NCBI GenBank assembly: GCA_963457665.1
Contig: OY735236.1
Location: 42,362,642-42,426,641 of the forward strand
Reading direction: 5' to 3'
Length of the DNA: 64,000 bases
Source of the DNA: Thysanoteuthis rhombus
Lineage: Eukaryota > Mollusca > Cephalopoda > Oegopsida > Thysanoteuthidae
The stretch's first letter is position 1. Each line of letters begins with the position of its first letter. Under the pieces are notes generated by a model, which ran no database searches, was not told the origin of the DNA, and saw only the letters and a list, made by a program, of their open reading frames with translations. Of this stretch, positions 57,416-64,000 are shown one piece after another. The position numbers and the translations under genes are program-made.

Positions 57416-58500
57416 TATTTCATGAATGTAAAATAGATTTTGATTTATTCAAGATCTACTTGACACAGGCCAAATCTCTGTTCTGTTCAAACAGCTTTTG
57501 AGTTGTGTTCCTTCAGTAAAGGATATTTGAAGAGCAGAAAAAACTCCCCATCTGAAATGATTTGCTGTAACTTGTCAATTTGTGAACATTGATTCAGATC
57601 CGCTTGCCTTACAGTGTGTTAAATCAATAGCACAATTGGGTTGCCAATAGTAACCAGTTGTCAACCAACCCATGAAACATTCATAAATTCGTTATTCAAA
57701 TTGCTTATTGGTCTTCGAATTGGAGCTTTTCTTCACACTTTATATACCCTCACCATAAGTTGGGGAATAAACTGTTTGTCTGTCTCATCTAGTTAAATCG
57801 AACTGATGTATAAAACCAACATTTCCCTACCATGATTCAAAGTCACGACTGGGTCATTGGCAGACAGCTCTCTTACTGACTGAACCAAAATGACAATTTT
57901 TATGAATCTACAAAATTTTTCATTAGAAAACGCACAGGTTTATTTCATCCATGTAGATAAATAGATACATTTATACTAAGAAAAAAATATTATGATTTTT
58001 CATTTATCATACATACAATACAAAAGTTTCATTATCCATCTTGAGTCGGAATAGAAGTATGAGTGGAGTTTGACCCTGCGGCAGCCAGGCTTGTTTATTA
58101 CATCAATTTTGTTCTAGGTATTCAAAAGGATTTTAAAGAGGAAATGAATTAGACTTGATGTCTCTGGAGTTGATTTCTCCCAATTTTATGTCAAATTTTA
58201 TTTTTTTGTCAAGATAAAATGTTGCATTGGTAGACTAGTGTTCAGAAGAACTGTTCAGTGCAATTTATACTTCCCTGAAAAAACGGTTCATGTTTTTTTC
58301 ATAGATAAAAAGATTCCTCAATTATAATGCTAAGAGATGAAAGAAAAATTGAGGATTACATTGCCAAAGTGTTTTTCATACAATTTATGAAGCAAATGTT
58401 ATGAAAATTCATGGACTCTGTGCAATGACTGGAAATTTTATTTCGTCTGATTTGCAATTCCTGTGTGTGCAAATCTCTAGACACACTCATCTAGAAGTCA
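57416..58500. other. Unassigned stretch
   Basis: No gene or repeat partner recognised. Confidence 0.4.
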
Positions 58501-58591
58501 TTATTGACAGATATGCATATATGTGTATACATATATGTATCTATGTATATGTATATACATATATATCTATGTATATGTATGTGTGTATACA

Positions 58592-58649
<58 letters not shown>

Positions 58650-58655
58650 GTGTGT
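58501..58655. repeat. Microsatellite cluster (TATG/TACA, CT, TA, TG)
   Basis: TATGTATA-type words, then (CT)n at 58592-58609, (TA)n at 58610-58646 and (TG)n. Confidence 0.9.
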
Positions 58656-60101
58656 GTGTGTGCATATATAAATGTATAGATTACGTGATTTGGAATCAGA
58701 TGCAAAATTTTGTGTAGTGCCTATTTTTTCTTCTTCACTTTCTGCTAAAAAGCCGTAAAATGATTTTGTTTTTCCAATTCAGAATAGGAAGAAGATCAAA
58801 TAGGTTCATAAAATTTGTGGATGTCCTCATTTACGCTTTGAAATCAAATAAAAGTTCATCCATTTTTTTTTTTTAAGGCAACAAATTTTGTCTTTTTCCT
58901 TGATTCACTTTGCGGTTGATGACTTTGCTTGGATCATATTTCCACGCTTCTTCCAGTGATGATTCCACGGGAAGAATCAAAATGCATTTTTTGATTTTTC
59001 CTTCTGATGTACTTATTTTAGAGCATAGGGCTGCAACCACTCTGCTGATTTCACTGGAGCAATCAAAGTGTAGCTAGTTTATTCATACAACACAAATACA
59101 CCTTGGATTTTTGCGTGCAATTAAAACAACTAATCCATGACTCTAGCTTCACTGGGTTATAAGTAAACATCAACAGCCTTGGCTGATGTGGTTACTGATC
59201 AACATGGTTTTGAGATATATATATATATATATATATTGTAACATCTGAGAATTGATTGTGTTAATCAGAGGGATGTATATTTGTATGTATATTTATAATA
59301 TCAAAGATATTCCTTTATAACAAAAGAGCAAAAATTATTTCTAGAATAAACGTAGTATGGCTGAATTTATGATTAATCTAATATTTATTAAAAATGTGCT
59401 CAAACCAAAAAGATAGTATAATTATATAAAAACAGGTATACTGTACACATGTTTCATGGTAGAACCATTTTTCAAGACCCTTGAAAATTGAAATTGGTTT
59501 TACTTAGAAACATGTGCAGAGTATATTTCTGTTTCTCTCTATATATATGTATATATTAGATAAATGAATTCTTTAATCTTTTAATTGAATAAAAAGCCAA
59601 ATCCTTTAGGGATTAATGTTATATTTGTCACAAAATCTATAATTTCCAAGTCTATTAGATGTGTATAGATGATAACAGAATCATTTCTACTAATACTATT
59701 GAGTACATAATAGTCTGAGTCTATTTGTAATCAAGCACAAACTGCTTAGTAACAAAATGTAAATTTAAATCCTTTCCTGTTTTGCTTATTGTTTTATCTT
59801 GTTTGTCCTTGGGTGGCAAACGTCTGTGAGTCTGTCTGTCCACAAGATAGGATGTATATTCTCAATATACCTCTGAGGACTGGGTGCACATTTTCGATAT
59901 ATCTCAGAGATCTTTGTTTTGTTTTTGAGAAAAACCCTAGTTTTTATTGCATGTCCACTTGATAAATATGTGGAATACTTTTCAGATTTCAAATTGGTTC
60001 ATAAGATTCAAAAGGCATCATTCGAATTCAAGAGATTCAAATTTCTGATCTTTGGCTTTCATTGGTTGATACTTCAAAGCAAAGGATTATGGAATTTAGA
60101 T
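58656..60101. other. Unassigned stretch
   Basis: (TA)n at 59215-59236. Nothing else recognised until the LINE. Confidence 0.4.
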
Positions 60102-60616
60102 GACACAGAACTGGAGAAAGTAGACCACTACATCTACCTAGGACAATGAATCTCCATGAGACCCTCAAAGGAAGAAGAAATCAGGCAAAGAAAGAAGGGT
60201 GTATAACCAATGCATCCTCCCAATAGTCACTTACGGAGCTGAAACATGGAACCTAACCAAGAGACAGATCCGCAAATTGAGAACCATGCAACTTGCATAT
60301 GAAAGAGACCACAAGACAGCATAGAACATCCGGGAAAAGACAAGAGTTAGGGACATCATAGAATCCATTAAAAAGCTCAAATGGCAATGGGATGGCCATG
60401 TTGCAAGAATGGCAAACAACTGATGGACATCGTGACTCATGACATGGATCCCCCAAGATCACATGCGCTACCGAGGCTGGCAGAATATTAGATGGAGAGA
60501 CAAGTTAGACAAATTCAGAAAGTTCTGGCTCAGTGATGCCCATGATAGAGAAGTGTGGCGAATCCTAGGGAAGGTCTATGTCCAACGATGGACGTTGAAA
60601 GACTGATGATGATGAT
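60102..60616 (+). pseudogene. RTE-like LINE 3' fragment with internal deletion
   Basis: Begins ELEKVDHYIYLGQ then a stop in place of R, continues ISMRPSKEEEIRQ, then skips about 65-70 bp (the WQAFGRASSTF part) to VYNQCILPIVTYGAETWNL. A second small deletion removes the NITW segment. Ends VWRILGKVYVQRWTLKD, with its TGA stop in (GAT)n at 60603-60616. Confidence 0.85.
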
Positions 60617-61497
60617 TATAAATTGGTTTTTATTTTTACTTGGTCATTTCTTTCTGGCCTCTCTGTCTCTCTCTTTCTGCAGTTTGAGTTAAAGATTAAA
60701 GGTCATCACTTGTTGATTCTTATTTTTATCATTGTAAAGATCTGTTAAGATGCTGAGGTCCTTGACTTGAATGAAGTGTTGCCTATGGTTTAAGTAAAGT
60801 TGGGTCTTGTCTATAAGCTCTTTGCATGGATAGTGTGTTATACATGTTTAATTAGCCAACCTTTGATAACTGGATGTCAACAATGTTGTCTTACATGCTA
60901 GGCACTTGAAGGGGTTAATGGGTCTTACCATAAATAGAACTGTTATCAAGCTGCCTGTCTATTTTAGGCAGTGGCATCCAAAGGAATTATATTGAAAAGC
61001 AGAGATGCAGCAAGGAAGAAACTCATGTAGACTTGAAGGATTTGCTTCAGTTCTGGAAATATTTCTTATTTTTTAGATTATTTTTTTTTTTATCATCAGT
61101 GAAATAACTTGTGGTAAATCAATACTTGATTTCTGCATAAGAAAGTGTAATAGGTTTTATTATTTCTAGTAAATGCCCCAGCACATCCGGTGTCCTTCTT
61201 GGGGAATTTCTGAACTTGGAACCATCTATTCTTCATTATTATGCCAATCTGACTCTCTAATGTGCCAGTGTATATTTCTTTTTCCATTCCTTTACCTGTT
61301 ACATTTAGTGTATATTTCACCATCTGACAGGGGACATTAATGTGATATTATGTTTCTGTTGATAATAAGTTCTGGGATTTTTTAGCTCAAAATATTTTGA
61401 AAAAAAGTGTGGATTATGAATGCGGAATTACATTAATTTTAAAAGTTTGTCGTTGCATATAAACCTTCCCTAAGTTCTGCCAGTTTTCTTGCTCCTG
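60617..61497. other. Unassigned AT-rich stretch
   Basis: A 75-codon minus frame (61096-61323) has no domain. Nothing recognised. Confidence 0.4.
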
Positions 61498-61750
61498 AAC
61501 TTCAGGATGAACTTTTCTCGATCATGATGCCATCTTGCTGAACATGATTTTGCATATGATTCCTGCGGATCCATGTTGTGGGTTTTGATTTTGATCTGTT
61601 GTGAGACATTTCAGCAACATGGCCTGCCCTTTGACATTTGAACTTTATGATGCATTTTATAATATTTCTGACCCTTGTATGCTTTCTGATATAATATGCT
61701 GTCTTTTGATTTCTCTGTGTGATTTTAGGCGTGTCCTTAAGCACCTATAT
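61498..61750 (-). pseudogene. RTE-like LINE fragment, minus strand, old copy
   Basis: The minus frame reads KTAYYIRKHTRVRNIIKCI, then KFKCQRAGHVAEMSHNR and TWIRRNHMQN. This aligns with TAQYI-ETRVRDIIESIKNL, KWQWAGHVMRMANNR and TWIPRDHMRN of better copies. The most diverged of the set, about 80 codons. Confidence 0.7.
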
Positions 61751-63509
61751 GCACAGAAGATCATGCTTAACATCAAAGTAAATAATCCTACAAAATGTCC
61801 ACACATTATTTCTCAAAAAACCAATGTGTTCCTCTATTTCATCTTTGAATGTTAGCCACAATTAGCAAAATATTAGTATCTGCATAAAAACTGTTTCCAA
61901 TTTTTATCAAAACTAACATGGTGGCATTTCTGAGATCTACCTCTCATATTTCCTTCTCAACTTCTGCATTGAGTCTTTGACACCCCCTGTATCCTGTGAC
62001 CCCGCCCCTTATAAGAATGAATCTTCTCAACATATGCTCTAAGCCAATATCAAGATCACTGATTTGTAATTGCAACAGAATTGACTCTAATAATATCTTA
62101 CCTAGACTGACAATATGAGATAGAAGAAGACTGCAATGGCACGCCACGCTGTTCCAAGATATTGGAGAATGGTATTTGGTGTTATTCTTGGCCATTAAGT
62201 ATTCAATTGAGCCGTAATTTTGGCCACAAGCATCGCGTCTTTGCTGCCAGTGCTCGTTCTACCCGTACACTGAATGAATGTAGATCGATATCTCTTTCAT
62301 TTGTAGGAAAATATAGCTTTCCCTCAGGTTTCTTGGCACGATGATCAACACTTGAAAAACGTTGCATACATCAGAAGCTGAAATTACTCAACTGTTCAAT
62401 GCCTTCAAAACAGAGGGAAGAATTTTTGTTTTTTCCCCCTTCTTCACTTTTGTGCCAAAGCAGACGGATGATTTCAGGCTGAGATGTGAAACGTTATAGA
62501 TTTATTTTGTTATTTGGATTTTGATTTGAGGTTTGCAATGTTTGATGAATAAAGGAGGATAAATTATGATTTTTTTTTTTTTTAAGAATATTTTTTTTTT
62601 TTCACTCATATTCTGGGTATCTCTCTATCTATCTATATGAATATATTGATAGAGAGACAGGGCATAGAGCCTAATGATGAGAAAAAAAAACAAAACACTT
62701 ATCTATTTTCAATATAATCTTCTCCTTTGCCAATGTACTTAACCCAATTTGAACATTATACTGTGGGAATTTCAGATTGAAATCCAGCTAATAACTGTGT
62801 CAGTTCAGGGTTTATCCAATCTTGTGTAAATTTAAACCATCAGCAAAATCATACATGTAAATTTCTTCATTCAAGAAAACTTTGTTTTCTGCCACAGAAA
62901 TTATTTTTGTATCAAAATGTTTTATTAGAATTAAGTAAGTTTAAAGAATTATACATGTGCATTTATAAAAATGTGACTATTAGATAATTTCATTGGTCAT
63001 TTTTCCAATTCATAAATGACATTGATTCTAAGATTTACTGAAAAAAGTAATAAGATTTGTTTCATTCTAATTTATTCTCTCAAATTTGAAAATAATTTTT
63101 TTCTCATAAAAAAATTATATCTTTTCTTGAAAGAAAAAAATTATTAACGGTTTCTGTTTTTAATATTTTTTCAATGATTTATATGCTGAAAACAGCAAAA
63201 GACCCTTTGACAAAAGATAGTAAAATTTTCAGTATGTTTTAAAAAAAAATTGTCCTTTATTAGATGAGTATACATTCCAAATTTGGAAAAAAATAAGGTT
63301 TTCCCATATGATTATATCCCACCCCTAACTCATTTCATTTGAAATTGAAAAATTAGGTACATACATGAATAATCCCATCATTTTTGATTGGTACTATGCT
63401 AGTATATATATATATATATATATATGCAATACTCTTCCAACTTGAGAATAGAGCACCCTGGTGGATAGAGAATTCTGTGTGAATAAATATATCGCCTACA
63501 TTCAACCTT
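61751..63509. other. Unassigned stretch
   Basis: 62100-62345 is of higher complexity and GC (ATGGCACGCCACGCTG, CAAGCATCGCGTCTTTGCTG), but no exon with known similarity was recognised. A (TA)n run lies at 63399-63425. Confidence 0.35.
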
Positions 63510-63676
63510 ACTAATCATCTAGTTCTGTGTAGGATAGAGGTAAGATGCCAGCCTCTGGATCTGAAGTGAAGGTTCCAATCCTACTTCGTGGTACTGGATG
63601 GAATAATGAATAGTCTATAGCCACACTAAAGAGTTCTAATACAATGAAACAGCTGTCTGTGGATGACACTATTATC

Positions 63677-63760
<84 letters not shown>
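63510..63760 (+). mobile_element. tRNA-derived SINE-like element ending in (TA)n
   Basis: TAGGATAGAGG (63530-63540) resembles a pol III A box and GGTTCCAATCC (63571-63581) matches the B box consensus at 10 of 11 positions. The spacing of about 30 nt is right for a tRNA. The anticodon arm is degenerate, so it is not a functional tRNA. Downstream comes AAACAGCTGTCTGTGG and then an ~80-bp (TA)n at 63680-63760. Confidence 0.45.
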
Positions 63761-63767
<7 letters not shown>

Positions 63768-64000
63768 ATTCATGGAGAATTGGTGCTGTGTAATTTCAAG
63801 TCTCATGATTCAATTTAACTCTTACTTCTTAACCTGAAAAACAATGTATTATTTTCCCGTTAATACAATGTTTATTTGCCCTGGGGTTACAATCCTGGTT
63901 TCATTTTTACATCTGAAACAGAAGTGCGCTTTAGTTTCCTTTTGAAAATTGATGGATGACTTATGCAAATATTTTCTTTTTTGTTTCTACAAGACAAAAC
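63761..64000. other. Unassigned AT-rich end of window
   Basis: Nothing recognised. Confidence 0.4.

Noticed and set aside
63530-63590. Functional tRNA gene
   Set aside because: The anticodon arm does not pair well and no acceptor stem was found. Treated as a SINE head.

Overview
The window looks like non-coding nuclear DNA of an animal, probably an invertebrate with a large, repeat-rich genome. Base composition is AT-rich. There are no operons or closely packed ORFs. (AT)n, (CT)n and (GA)n microsatellites are abundant, homopolymeric G/C runs of 8-15 bases are scattered throughout, and dead fragments of a LINE retrotransposon recur. A mollusc or other lophotrochozoan is plausible from the general style (long TA microsatellites, RTE-type LINEs, many short non-autonomous elements), but nothing here proves the lineage.

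Only one segment looks like a conserved protein-coding exon: 50378-50467 on the + strand. It has a branch-point-like motif, a polypyrimidine tract, an AG acceptor, 29 uninterrupted codons and a GTAAGG donor. Its translation resembles the start of the CRAL-TRIO/Sec14 domain of Dbl-family Rho guanine-nucleotide exchange factors (MCF2/MCF2L type). If so, much of the window may be intron of that gene, with the other exons outside it or unrecognised. The acceptor region is itself triplicated, with a ~90 bp period.

The rest is repeats. An RTE-like LINE occurs as at least eight truncated, inactivated pieces: 774-985 (-), 29045-29926, 29927-30380, 40793-41354, 42500-42985 (-), 56788-57264, 60102-60616 and 61498-61750 (-). 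Their 3' ends run from the stop codon straight into (GAT)n. Around them are several recurring families that I grouped by comparing the window with itself: R1 (~400 bp, carries a GGGGTGATCA motif, nine copies, two forming a head-to-head palindrome at 25200-25865), R2 (~350-450 bp, five copies), R3, R6 (long-terminal-inverted-repeat MITE, two copies), R7/R14 (interspersed, GTTTCGGC...CTTCAGG motif), R8/R9, R15 and R16 (~220 bp, two copies, one inside a LINE). hAT-like MITEs with CAGTG-type ends occur at 2056-2306, 15557-15885, 17128-17430, 20646-20886 and 34268-34450, several with 8-bp target duplications. A 451-bp GC-richer retroposon at 52951-53401 is bounded by a perfect 14-bp duplication and starts with a U2 snRNA-like 5' end.

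Tandem arrays form another layer: ~370 bp (5035-6035), ~145 bp (8330-9055), a 2-kb polypyrimidine block with 25-27 bp units (12238-14217), ~91 bp units split by inserted transposons (16690-17510), 29 bp (19330-19795), 34 bp in a dimeric higher-order pattern (24289-24526) and ~120-340 bp (26670-27200). All repeat boundaries are by eye and may be off by tens of bases. No tRNA, rRNA, CRISPR array or complete gene was found.
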